Origin: Thermobaculum terrenum ATCC BAA-798
Lineage (GTDB): Bacteria; Chloroflexota; Chloroflexia; Thermobaculales; Thermobaculaceae
DNA length: 64,000 nucleotides
Assembly (NCBI RefSeq): GCF_000025005.1
Contig: NC_013526.1
Location: 248,001-312,000, forward strand
Direction: 5' to 3'
The notes beneath the pieces are model-generated. The model had not been told where the DNA came from, ran no database searches, and saw nothing but the letters and a program-made list of their open reading frames with translations. Positions 56,474-63,121 of the stretch are shown here, one piece after another. The translations under genes were made by a program, and so were the position numbers. The stretch's first letter is position 1, and each line of letters begins with the position of its first letter.

Positions 56474-57315
56474 GCCGCCTCGGCCCCAAGCCTCTCTATG
56501 GCCAGCAGGTACCTCTGCCAGTACCTGGCGCGATCCGGCAACAGTGGCAAGGTGGTCTTTATGACCCGGACGGCCGCGGCGTAGGCCAGCGACTGCCCCA
56601 CGTCCCAGCCGAAGCCGTACTGCTCCCGCAGCTTCTCGGGCAGCATGCCCACCGAGATCACCTTCCACAGCCCGAACAGCGAGCGCACGGGCCGCACGAG
56701 CGGCGGCTGGGCCAGCATGCGCGCTATCTCCCGCGCGTGCTCACACACCGTGATCTCGGAGCTCTCCAGCCTCCGATCCACCTCGACGCGCACCTCCTCC
56801 CAGGTGGAGGGCAGCATCTGGGGAGGGATGCGCAGCAGCTCCCCTCCCAGCCTGCTCTCGCGCACGTAGGCGTCCTTCTCCCTCCCGGTGAGGGGGGCTA
56901 TGAGCATCTCGTAGGTGCGGACGTGGCTGTCGAGCAGGGTGAGGTACACCCAGAGCAGGAGATCGGGCTCCAGCGCGCTGTAGGGCGTGTGGGGGGCGTA
57001 GGGGGGGCAGTGCCCGGGCATCTCGCCATGCACCCTCTCGTGCACCTGGTTGATGTGCTCGATGGTGGCCAGGGCCACCTCTGGCGGGTCGAAGGTCATG
57101 GAGAGCATGGCGCCTATCGTGCCCCTCAGCCGCTTGATGTAGGCCTGGCCGCTGCGGCTGAAGTACGAGTGCGCGTACACAGCCTCGGCTATCTTGGGAT
57201 GGGCCACCTGCATGAGCACCGCCCTGCCCCATCCTAGGATAAGGAGCCTCTCTCGGTGGATCTTCCAAGTCACGCTGCCGGGACCAACTGCGTCCAAGGC
57301 TGGTAACTGCGACAT
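56470..57315 (-). CDS. MpaB/latex-clearing-type oxygenase family protein (DUF2236)
   Basis: Haem-b-type DUF2236 protein of 281 aa, cytoplasmic. It has Leu-Gly-Trp-Gly-Arg-Ala-Val-Leu-Met-Gln-Val-Ala-His-Pro near residue 28, where the His is the expected axial ligand, then Arg-Leu-Arg-Gly-Thr-Ile-Gly-Ala-Met and His-x4-His in Glu-His-Ile-Asn-Gln-Val-His. Family members include latex-clearing protein and fungal MpaB; most bacterial ones are uncharacterised. It is convergent with, and overlaps by 4 bases, the propeller gene. A predicted ribosome site is AAGGAGATG upstream. Confidence 0.87.
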   Translation of the reverse strand: MSQLPALDAVGPGSVTWKIHRERLLILGWGRAVLMQVAHPKIAEAVYAHSYFSRSGQAYIKRLRGTIGAMLSMTFDPPEVALATIEHINQVHERVHGEMPGHCPPYAPHTPYSALEPDLLLWVYLTLLDSHVRTYEMLIAPLTGREKDAYVRESRLGGELLRIPPQMLPSTWEEVRVEVDRRLESSEITVCEHAREIARMLAQPPLVRPVRSLFGLWKVISVGMLPEKLREQYGFGWDVGQSLAYAAAVRVIKTTLPLLPDRARYWQRYLLAIERLGAEAA

Positions 57316-57380
57316 CTCCTTCCCCCTAAGGTTTGTCCGCAGATTAGACTTGAGGCAGGAGACGTATTGTTCCCTCGGCC

Positions 57381-57857
57381 CTAGAAGGTGCGGCCGAGCA
57401 CCTGGTTCCAGGGCTGGGGAGCCGCCACCCTGATGATCTCGTCCTCCCTGTCGCGCACGTAGAGGTAGAGGTGGGCGAAGAACTCCAGCTCGGGCAGGGG
57501 GTACTTAGGGTTGATGCACAGGTAGGGGAACGGCCAAGGGCACTCCACCCCCGGGGCGCATATCACCTCGATACGCAGGCCAACCCTTAGCCTGTACGTC
57601 ACGCCGGGAAAGCGCTTGGAGGGTACGTCCAGATACCCCTGCCTCTCGAGCTGCTGCCAGAGTTCCTCACCCAAAGTGACGCGGGCGACCTCGCGGGCGC
57701 GCTCCCGCGCCAGTCGGTAGTCCTGCCGAGTGAAGTCTGGGCCGGCGCTGCGCTTCAGGGTCTGGTGCCAGCGTCGGCGCCAAGGTAGCTCAAGGTCACC
57801 CGACAGCTCCTGTTGGGGCTCTTCGAGCCCCAGAAGCCTCCTGATAAAGGCCCACAT
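57381..57857 (-). CDS. Unknown protein, 158 aa
   Basis: Not recognised. Residues 1-60 are basic and helical with several Trp/Arg; 60-158 are predicted mixed, with a Pro-rich Glu-Cys-Pro-Trp-Pro-Phe-Pro-Tyr-Leu-Cys segment and a C-terminal Arg-Asp-Arg-Glu-Asp-Glu-Ile-Ile-Arg. Two Cys in the Pro-rich segment (11 residues apart, with another nearby) could bind metal. No signal or membrane segment. It starts 22 bases after the Gly-Gly-ending 78-residue gene and is probably cotranscribed with it. GAGGG is 8 bases before the ATG. Confidence 0.7.
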   Translation of the reverse strand: MWAFIRRLLGLEEPQQELSGDLELPWRRRWHQTLKRSAGPDFTRQDYRLARERAREVARVTLGEELWQQLERQGYLDVPSKRFPGVTYRLRVGLRIEVICAPGVECPWPFPYLCINPKYPLPELEFFAHLYLYVRDREDEIIRVAAPQPWNQVLGRTF

Positions 57858-57879
57858 GTCCGACCCTCTGTGAGGGGTA

Positions 57880-58116
57880 TCAGCCGCCGGCGATCGGGGC
57901 TATGATCTGGTACTCCTCCACGTTGGGGTCAAACGGTCCGTCGTATAGTTCGTGATGATCGCCCACCTTGCGGGAGATCTTGCAGCCCTGCTCGCGAGCC
58001 TCGCGGATGATCCTCTCGGCCTCAGCGATCACGGCCTTCACCTCCTCGGTGTCGGTGGCGGGATCCCACTCAAGTACCTGGTGTCCTCTCCGGTTGGCGA
58101 TGATGAGTCTTGCCAT
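57880..58116 (-). CDS. Unknown 78-residue protein ending in Gly-Gly
   Basis: Not recognised by family. Predicted layout is beta-beta-helix-beta: Ala-Arg-Leu-Ile-Ile-Ala-Asn, Gly-His-Gln-Val-Leu-Glu-Trp, a long charged helix (about 23-45), a loop with His-His-Glu-Leu-Tyr-Asp, and a final strand Tyr-Gln-Ile-Ile-Ala-Pro-Ile-Ala-Gly-Gly at the very C-terminus. Size and the exposed Gly-Gly tail recall ubiquitin-like modifiers, yet no E1-like or protease gene is next to it. GGGAGGATC lies before the ATG. First of a two-gene unit with the 158-residue protein. Confidence 0.75.
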   Translation of the reverse strand: MARLIIANRRGHQVLEWDPATDTEEVKAVIAEAERIIREAREQGCKISRKVGDHHELYDGPFDPNVEEYQIIAPIAGG

Positions 58117-58216
58117 AATGATCCTCCCTTCTGCTAACGACCGGACCTTCTAACCGAATTATAACTCTATCATCCCGCAGTGCAAGTCCCTGGGGGCTTT
58201 TAATGGGCGAATTTGC

Positions 58217-58453
58217 CTAGGATCGGTCTTCCCCCAACCCCATGCGCTCCGCCAGCCTGCCGAGCCTCATGATGACCACCACGGCGATGATCGTCACCAC
58301 GATGGCGTAGGCGAACTTAGCGACCAAGTCGCCCGCCTGCGGCAGGACCGCCTCGAACAACGCCTGGATCGCCGCGTTCCAGGCCAGCGCCGCGACCAGC
58401 CCAAAGGCGGCAGTTGCCAGCTCGATGATCGTTCTCAGAACCTCTTTGCTCAT
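58217..58453 (-). CDS. DUF5654-like small membrane protein
   Basis: Membrane protein of 78 aa with two helices (about 10-30 and 43-63), opening Ser-Lys-Glu-Val-Leu-Arg-Thr-Ile-Ile-Glu-Leu and then Phe-Gly-Leu-Val-Ala-Ala-Leu-Ala-Trp-Asn, as in the DUF5654 family found in archaea and bacteria. Function unknown. GGAGG lies 6 bases before the ATG at 58453; the longer frame to 58729 overlaps the divergent gene and is not coding. Confidence 0.82.
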   Translation of the reverse strand: MSKEVLRTIIELATAAFGLVAALAWNAAIQALFEAVLPQAGDLVAKFAYAIVVTIIAVVVIMRLGRLAERMGLGEDRS

Positions 58454-58573
58454 GATGCTCCTCCTGTCTGAGTGCGTGCAGGTGCTGCCCCTGCCGAAGG
58501 TAGCCTCAATTATAGCACCGGTGCCATCAGCAGCCTCGGCCCACCGGTGGCGACGTCGAGCGCCGCTATGGTG

Positions 58574-58600
58574 TACAATCTCGGAAAGCTTTGGGGGAGG
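58574..58600 (+). promoter_or_regulatory. -10-like TACAAT and ribosome site of methyltransferase
   Basis: TACAAT at 58574-58579 is followed 14 bases later by GGGGGAGG (58593-58600), leaving a very short leader before the TTG start at 58605. No clear -35 is seen. Confidence 0.35.
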
Positions 58601-58604
58601 ACCG

Positions 58605-59645
58605 TTGAGGCTGGGTGTGCTGGCGGACAACTTGTTGGAGTGGCTAGCGCTGCACCTGGGCCTGGTGCCCGTACCGTTCCTGCAGACCCTGCATGCCGTG
58701 GGGCTCGGCAGGGTGCTCATGGGCGCCACCAGGCTGGGGATCTTCGAGGCCCTGGCGAAGGGGCCCCTGCCCGCGGCCGAGGTCGCCCGGGCCTGTGGGC
58801 TGACGGAGGACGGCGCGCGCAGGGTGCTGGAGGTGCTCGCGAGCTCTGGTTACCTGCGCCGGCGCGGCGAGCTCTACGCCCTGACGCGCCTCTCCCGGAG
58901 GTGGCTCCTGAGGGACAGCCCCGTGTCGCTCCACGACAGCATGCTGTTCAGGTACCTGGAGTGGGAGTACATAGAGCGTGCTGAGGATTACGTGCGCACG
59001 GGCGAGCCCGTGCGGATGCACGAGGAGATGACGCCCGAGGGCTGGGAGCTCTACCAGAGGGGCATGCGCTCGCTGGCCAGGCTGTCAGCCCCTGAGGTGG
59101 CTCGCAAGGTGCCCGTGCCCAAGCATCCCCGCCGCATGCTCGACGTGGGTGGGGCCCATGGGCTGCTGTCGGTCGCGCTCTGCAGGCGCTATCCGGGGTT
59201 GCGCGCCGAGGTGCTCGATTTGCCGGAGGCGGTGGAGGCCTCGAGGCCCCTGCTGGCGCAGGAGGGCATGGGGGACAGGGTGGTGCACCTGGTAGGCGAT
59301 GCCCGCCACCAGGACCTCGGGGAGGGGTTGTACGACCTGGTGCTGGTAGCCAACCTCATCCACCACTTCGATGAGCCCACCAATCGGGACCTCTGCCTCC
59401 GGATCGCCCGTGCCCTACGGCCTGGAGGTTATCTAGTGGTGGTGGACACCTTCGGCACCGGCGCCAGGAGGGGGCAGCTTGAGGCGCTGGCGGACCTCTA
59501 CTTTGCGTCCACCAGCCTCTCGGGTGCTTGGCCCCTGGAGAGCGTCACCACCTGGCAAAGGGATGCCGGGCTGGCTCCCCAGAGGTACAGAAGGCTCGTC
59601 ACCATGCCCGGTTTCGGCATACAGGCTGCCAGCAAGCCCCGCTAG
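58605..59645 (+). CDS. SAM-dependent O-methyltransferase (plant COMT-like fold)
   Basis: Small-molecule methyltransferase of 346 aa. An N-terminal winged-helix dimerisation domain (about 20-110: Leu-Gly-Ile-Phe-Glu-Ala-Leu, Gly-Leu-Thr-Glu-Asp-Gly-Ala-Arg-Arg) precedes a Rossmann domain. The SAM motif Met-Leu-Asp-Val-Gly-Gly-Ala-His-Gly is near residue 178, with Val-Leu-Asp-Leu-Pro-Glu-Ala-Val and Asn-Leu-Ile-His-His-Phe after it; the Ile-His-His in this segment often holds a catalytic His. The start is TTG at 58605, 4 bases after GGGGGAGG; upstream ATG codons lie in the divergent DUF5654 region. Substrate unknown (a hydroxylated aromatic or polyketide is usual). Convergent with the next gene, with no gap. 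Confidence 0.85.
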   Translation: MRLGVLADNLLEWLALHLGLVPVPFLQTLHAVGLGRVLMGATRLGIFEALAKGPLPAAEVARACGLTEDGARRVLEVLASSGYLRRRGELYALTRLSRRWLLRDSPVSLHDSMLFRYLEWEYIERAEDYVRTGEPVRMHEEMTPEGWELYQRGMRSLARLSAPEVARKVPVPKHPRRMLDVGGAHGLLSVALCRRYPGLRAEVLDLPEAVEASRPLLAQEGMGDRVVHLVGDARHQDLGEGLYDLVLVANLIHHFDEPTNRDLCLRIARALRPGGYLVVVDTFGTGARRGQLEALADLYFASTSLSGAWPLESVTTWQRDAGLAPQRYRRLVTMPGFGIQAASKPR

Positions 59646-60152
59646 CTACTCAAAGGTCCACCTGGTGGCGTCGGTGGGGAACTGCGTCCAGGCGAACACC
59701 ACCTTGGGCGTGATCCTGTACAGGCCTCCCTCGGCCCATTGCTCGGGCTCGGGTTGGTACCCCTCGTACTTGCTCCCCATGGCCGCGGCCAGCTTCTGGG
59801 CCAAGTCGCTGTCGGGGATCACCTCCTCGGCGACCCCCTCCAGGATCACTACGTCGTCCCCGCTCTCCAGGTGCACCGCCACGTGCGGGTTCCGCGCTAT
59901 GTCCCTCCCGCGCCGGGTGCGGGGGCTGCCTTCCAGGTACAGTACGCCCTCCAGGTAGGCGCCCCAGATGGGCGTGCAGTGGGGCGCGCCGTCCCTAGTG
60001 GCCGTGCATATCCAGTAGTTCTTGGCGCCCGCGAGCTTGCTGGTCACGTGCTCCCAGGGGAGCATGCCCTCCTCCGAGCCGGGTACTCCGTAGCCGGGGA
60101 TGTAGGGCCTGCTGGCCCTAGGGCTTAGTGTGTTGCTTGCCGTGCTGTCCAA
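59646..60152 (-). CDS. PPOX-family flavoprotein (pyridoxamine-5'-phosphate oxidase-like)
   Basis: Split-barrel protein of 168 aa. Trp-Ile-Cys-Thr-Ala-Thr-Arg-Asp-Gly-Ala-Pro-His-Cys-Thr-Pro-Ile-Trp-Gly near residue 49, then Asp-Ile-Ala-Arg-Asn-Pro-His-Val-Ala-Val-His-Leu-Glu. The start is TTG at 60152, supported by AGGAGG 7 bases upstream; the ATG at 60218 is far from a ribosome site and its extra 22 residues are not family-like. Second PPOX protein of the window, only distantly like the one at 36380. Divergent from the WYL regulator gene, which may control it. Confidence 0.85.
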   Translation of the reverse strand: MDSTASNTLSPRASRPYIPGYGVPGSEEGMLPWEHVTSKLAGAKNYWICTATRDGAPHCTPIWGAYLEGVLYLEGSPRTRRGRDIARNPHVAVHLESGDDVVILEGVAEEVIPDSDLAQKLAAAMGSKYEGYQPEPEQWAEGGLYRITPKVVFAWTQFPTDATRWTFE

Positions 60153-60198
60153 TCTACGACCTCCTCTACCGCGATCCCACAGCGATTGTACCCGGCCG

Positions 60199-60221
60199 AA
60201 TATGACACCCAACGACATATT
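60199..60221. promoter_or_regulatory. Inverted repeat AATATG-N11-CATATT between PPOX and WYL genes
   Basis: Perfect 6-base arms (60199-60204 and 60216-60221) in the 116-base divergent gap, 48 bases before the WYL regulator start and 47 before the PPOX start. A candidate operator for the regulator. A TACAAT element at 60236-60241 may be its -10. Confidence 0.4.
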
Positions 60222-60268
60222 TTGTCCCGGTTCTGCTACAATTGCCTACCTACGGTGCGGAGGTCGGG

Positions 60269-61231
60269 GTGCGCGCGGACAGGTTGTTGGCCATACTATT
60301 GATCCTGCGGCGACGTGGCAAGGTGACCGCCAGGGAGCTGGCGGAGAAGCTGGAGGTCTCCGAGAGGACCATACACCGGGACATGGAGGCGCTGGGGATG
60401 GCGGGCGTGCCGATCTACGCCCAGCGTGGGGCTGGGGGAGGCTGGGCCCTCCTGCCGGGGTACGAGCTGGACGTCCCAGGCATCGGCCCCGAGGAGCTGG
60501 AGGTGCTGCTCCTGGGGCACAGCCCTAAGCTGCTATCGGACCTGGGCCTGGGCAGCAAGCTGGAGGCGGCCTACGGCAAGCTGGCGCTAGCTCTTCAGCC
60601 CCAACACAGGGAGAGTTTGGACAGGGTGCGCGAGCGCCTGTACGTCGACCCCGTGGGTTGGCGCCCGCGCGAGGAGGCCGTGGACCTGCTGCCTACCCTC
60701 TACAGGGCCGTGTGGGAGGAGCGCTCCGCGCGCCTGCGGTACCGCCGGGCGGACGGCCAGGAGGTCGAGCGGTGGATGCAGCCCCTGGGGCTCGTGGTCA
60801 AGGGAGGCTCATGGTACCTGGTGGGCGCCGTGGAGGGGGAGGTCAGGACCTATAGGGTCTCCCGCATGGCGAGCGTGGAGCTCGGCCAGCACTTCGATCG
60901 TCCCGCGGGCTTCGACCTCGCTAGGTACTGGCGCGACTCCCAGGAGAGGTTCCAGGAGAGCCTCCCTCGCTATCTTACCCTGCTGCGGATCAGGGCCGAG
61001 GCGTTGGGGTTAGCCAAGGCTCTGTGGCGCTACGCCGCGTTCGAGCGCGAGGAGGTTCACGAGGACGGTTGGGTTACCTGCTGGGTGGTGATGGAGACCC
61101 CAGATGAGGCGCAGTGCTACGTGCTGGGCCTGGGAGAGGCCTGCGAGGTAATCGAGCCGTTGGAGCTCAGGGCACGCGTCGCCCAGGCCGTGTCGGGGAT
61201 GAGCCGGCTGTATGCGGGGGATCGGTGCTAG
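60269..61231 (+). CDS. WYL-domain transcriptional regulator
   Basis: Regulator of 320 aa. An N-terminal winged helix of DeoR/HTH-11 type (residues 2-60: Leu-Leu-Ala-Ile-Leu-Leu-Ile-Leu, Glu-Val-Ser-Glu-Arg-Thr-Ile-His-Arg-Asp) is followed by a WYL domain (about 140-220: Trp-Met-Gln-Pro-Leu-Gly-Leu-Val...Trp-Tyr-Leu-Val-Gly) and a C-terminal WCX domain. WYL domains sense small molecules or nucleic acids. Start GTG at 60269 with GGAGG 5 bases upstream; the TTG at 60242 lacks one. Probably controls the divergent PPOX gene and itself. Confidence 0.9.
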   Translation: MRADRLLAILLILRRRGKVTARELAEKLEVSERTIHRDMEALGMAGVPIYAQRGAGGGWALLPGYELDVPGIGPEELEVLLLGHSPKLLSDLGLGSKLEAAYGKLALALQPQHRESLDRVRERLYVDPVGWRPREEAVDLLPTLYRAVWEERSARLRYRRADGQEVERWMQPLGLVVKGGSWYLVGAVEGEVRTYRVSRMASVELGQHFDRPAGFDLARYWRDSQERFQESLPRYLTLLRIRAEALGLAKALWRYAAFEREEVHEDGWVTCWVVMETPDEAQCYVLGLGEACEVIEPLELRARVAQAVSGMSRLYAGDRC

Positions 61232-61452
61232 GGGCGCCAGCCTCCCACCGCTGGCGTGCTGGCGGGCATTGGGTTGCCCCCTCCGCCAGGGCCTACACCC
61301 GGGATCACGTTGATCACCCCCAGGATGTCCAGCAGCAGGAGCACGATGATGATGAGCACGATCAGCATGATGATCGACGTAACCGGATCGCCGCCCACGT
61401 ACCTGCGCCGTACCACGCGGCGCTCCTCGATCTCGTCCTCAGGTGGTTCCAT
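61228..61452 (-). CDS. Small membrane protein, unknown
   Basis: A 74-residue product with a charged N-terminus (Glu-Asp-Glu-Ile-Glu-Glu-Arg-Arg), one strongly hydrophobic helix (about 27-45, rich in Ile, Val and Leu) and a Gly/Pro-rich tail. Unknown family. ATG 61452 has GGAGGG at a long spacing. It overlaps the end of the convergent WYL gene by 4 bases. Support is modest: length and helix are plausible and the ORF lies downstream of mgtE on the same strand, so it may be the second gene of that transcript. Confidence 0.55.
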   Translation of the reverse strand: MEPPEDEIEERRVVRRRYVGGDPVTSIIMLIVLIIIVLLLLDILGVINVIPGVGPGGGGNPMPASTPAVGGWRP

Positions 61453-61511
61453 AGGTGCTTCTTCCCTCCAAGCTGTGCTGAGTGCTCCATAGCAGCCTCC
61501 GTGCCAAGGTC

Positions 61512-62873
61512 TCAACTGAGCCAGTGGATGAGCATGGAGGCCAGCCAGAGAAACACCCCGAACCCTATGACGTCCTGGAAGGCGGTCTCAAAGGGGCCGG
61601 CGGTGGTAGCCGGGTCGAACCCCAGTCTCTTGGAGATCATCGGCATCATGGTGCCCATGAAGCCCGCGGTGAGCATGGAGCAGATCATCGCCCCCCCGAT
61701 CACTATCCCGAACGGCAGGTGGCGGGACCATATCGCCCCGATGGTGCCCAGCACGAGGCCGCAGCTGATCGCCATGAGCAGGGAGGCCGACAGCTCCTTG
61801 AACACCTGTCGCCCCCAGTTCCTCAGGCTGACGTGCCCCGTGTCCAACCCGCGCACGACTATCGCCGCGGCCTGGAGCCCCACGTTCCCGGAGACAGCAG
61901 ATATCACGGGCATGAAGGAGGCCAGCAGTATCACCTGCTGGAGCACGTGGTCGAAGCGGGAGATCACCAGCCCCGCAAGGAGCTCGATCGTCATGGTGCC
62001 GAGCAGCCACGGCAGGCGGATCATCGCCACCTGGGCGGGGGTGCGCCTCTCCATGGCCTCGGCGTCGGTCCCGGCCATCTTCAGGTAGTCCTCGCTGAAC
62101 TCCTGCTCCAGGATGTCCGCCGCATCGTCCACCGTGATGATGCCCAGGAGCCGGTCGTCGTCGTCCACCACTGGGATGGCCAGCAGGTTGTACTCGCCCA
62201 GCAGCCTCGCCGCCGTCTCCTGGTCCTCGGAGGCCCTGACCTTTATGGGCTCAAGGATCATGATCTCCCCCACCGACCTGCCCGGGGGCGATACCACCAG
62301 GTCGCGCAGATTGAGCACCCCTATCAGGCGGTCGTGGTCGTCCACCACGTAGACGTAGTAGATCGTTTCGGCCTCGGAGGCCACCTTGCGGAGGGCCACC
62401 AGCGCCTCGTCGACCGTGAGGTCGGGGGATATGGCGACGAATTCGGGGGTCATCCTTCCGCCCGCGGTGTCCGGGGGGTAAGCGAGCAGGTCGCGGATGT
62501 CGTCGGCCTCCGCCGGCTGCATCTCCACGAGGATGGCCTCGGCCTCCTGGGGGTCGAGCTCCCCCGCGATGTCGGTGGCGTTATCTGGGGCCATCTCCTC
62601 GAGGACGTCGGCGGCGCGGGCGTAGGAGAGCTTGCGGACGATGTGGGCGGCGGTGGCCGCGTCCATCTTCTCCAGCAGCTGGGCTATCTCCTCGTCGCTG
62701 ATGAGCTGCAGCAGCTGCGCCAGCTCCTCCGAGGGCAGCTCCTCCAGCAGCTGCGCCACCTCCTCCGGAGGCAGCTGCGCGAGGACGACGTGGGTGTGCT
62801 CGCGATCGCGCGCAGCTATCGCGTCGTGCAGGTGGGCACGCAGTGCCTGTACATCAAAAAGCTGGGCCTCCAT
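61512..62873 (-). CDS. mgtE: Magnesium transporter MgtE
   Basis: Mg2+ channel of 453 aa, full length. The N domain (about 20-125) is helical with the repeated Leu-Pro-Pro-Glu-Glu-Val-Ala and Leu-Pro-Ser-Glu-Glu-Leu-Ala pattern. Two CBS domains follow (about 135-255, with Gly-Gly-Arg-Met-Thr-Pro-Glu at the start). The plug helix and five TM helices (about 275-453) include Met-Pro-Val-Ile-Ser-Ala-Val-Ser-Gly-Asn-Val-Gly-Leu-Gln, which lines the pore. The CBS domains close the channel at high Mg2+. The gene has a long structured leader with a terminator (62874-63060). Confidence 0.95.
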   Translation of the reverse strand: MEAQLFDVQALRAHLHDAIAARDREHTHVVLAQLPPEEVAQLLEELPSEELAQLLQLISDEEIAQLLEKMDAATAAHIVRKLSYARAADVLEEMAPDNATDIAGELDPQEAEAILVEMQPAEADDIRDLLAYPPDTAGGRMTPEFVAISPDLTVDEALVALRKVASEAETIYYVYVVDDHDRLIGVLNLRDLVVSPPGRSVGEIMILEPIKVRASEDQETAARLLGEYNLLAIPVVDDDDRLLGIITVDDAADILEQEFSEDYLKMAGTDAEAMERRTPAQVAMIRLPWLLGTMTIELLAGLVISRFDHVLQQVILLASFMPVISAVSGNVGLQAAAIVVRGLDTGHVSLRNWGRQVFKELSASLLMAISCGLVLGTIGAIWSRHLPFGIVIGGAMICSMLTAGFMGTMMPMISKRLGFDPATTAGPFETAFQDVIGFGVFLWLASMLIHWLS

Positions 62874-63060
62874 CTCTCACCTCCATGGGCGTTATTCTCT
62901 TGTGGCACCAAAAAGCCCCGCGCCACACGACGCGGGGCCGGTCAACGCCTGCAAGGTGAGAGACTCAGCTACAGGTTAGGGCCCGAGCGCGCCGTGTGGT
63001 AGGGCCGCTTAGTACGGGGACTACTGTCCGAATCAGACATGAAGCTTAGCACCTCCACAC
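62874..63060 (-). promoter_or_regulatory. Structured leader of mgtE, probable attenuator or riboswitch
   Basis: Read on the minus strand, about 190 bases precede the mgtE start. Several stems can form: TGTCT/GGACA around a 5-base loop, GGCCC/GGGCC, CCTG/CAGG and a repeated CTAAGC, then an intrinsic terminator 36 bases before the ATG. A terminator in the leader, not after the gene, means expression depends on read-through. Mg2+-sensing leaders (M-box) are usual for mgtE, but I could not match the M-box consensus, so the sensor class is open. Confidence 0.5.
62910..62939 (-). terminator. Intrinsic terminator inside mgtE leader
   Basis: On the minus strand, GCCCCGCG and CGCGGGGC form a perfect 8-base stem (62931-62938 and 62915-62922) with an 8-base loop, followed directly by five T. 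It stands between the promoter side and the mgtE start, so it is an attenuator. Confidence 0.85.
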
Positions 63061-63121
63061 GTGCGTGAGATTAGTCCAACAAATACTAGCACATTCCATC
63101 CGCCCATGCCAGGGGGGGCCG

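Noticed and set aside
57381-57857. E2-like ubiquitin-conjugating fold for the 158-residue protein
   Set aside because: The Pro-rich segment superficially recalls an E2, but the order of Pro, His and Cys residues does not match.
62940-63060. M-box (ykoK) riboswitch read on either strand
   Set aside because: Short look-alikes such as GGTGAG and GTGCTAAGC occur, but in the wrong order or on the wrong strand for mgtE; left as an unclassified leader.
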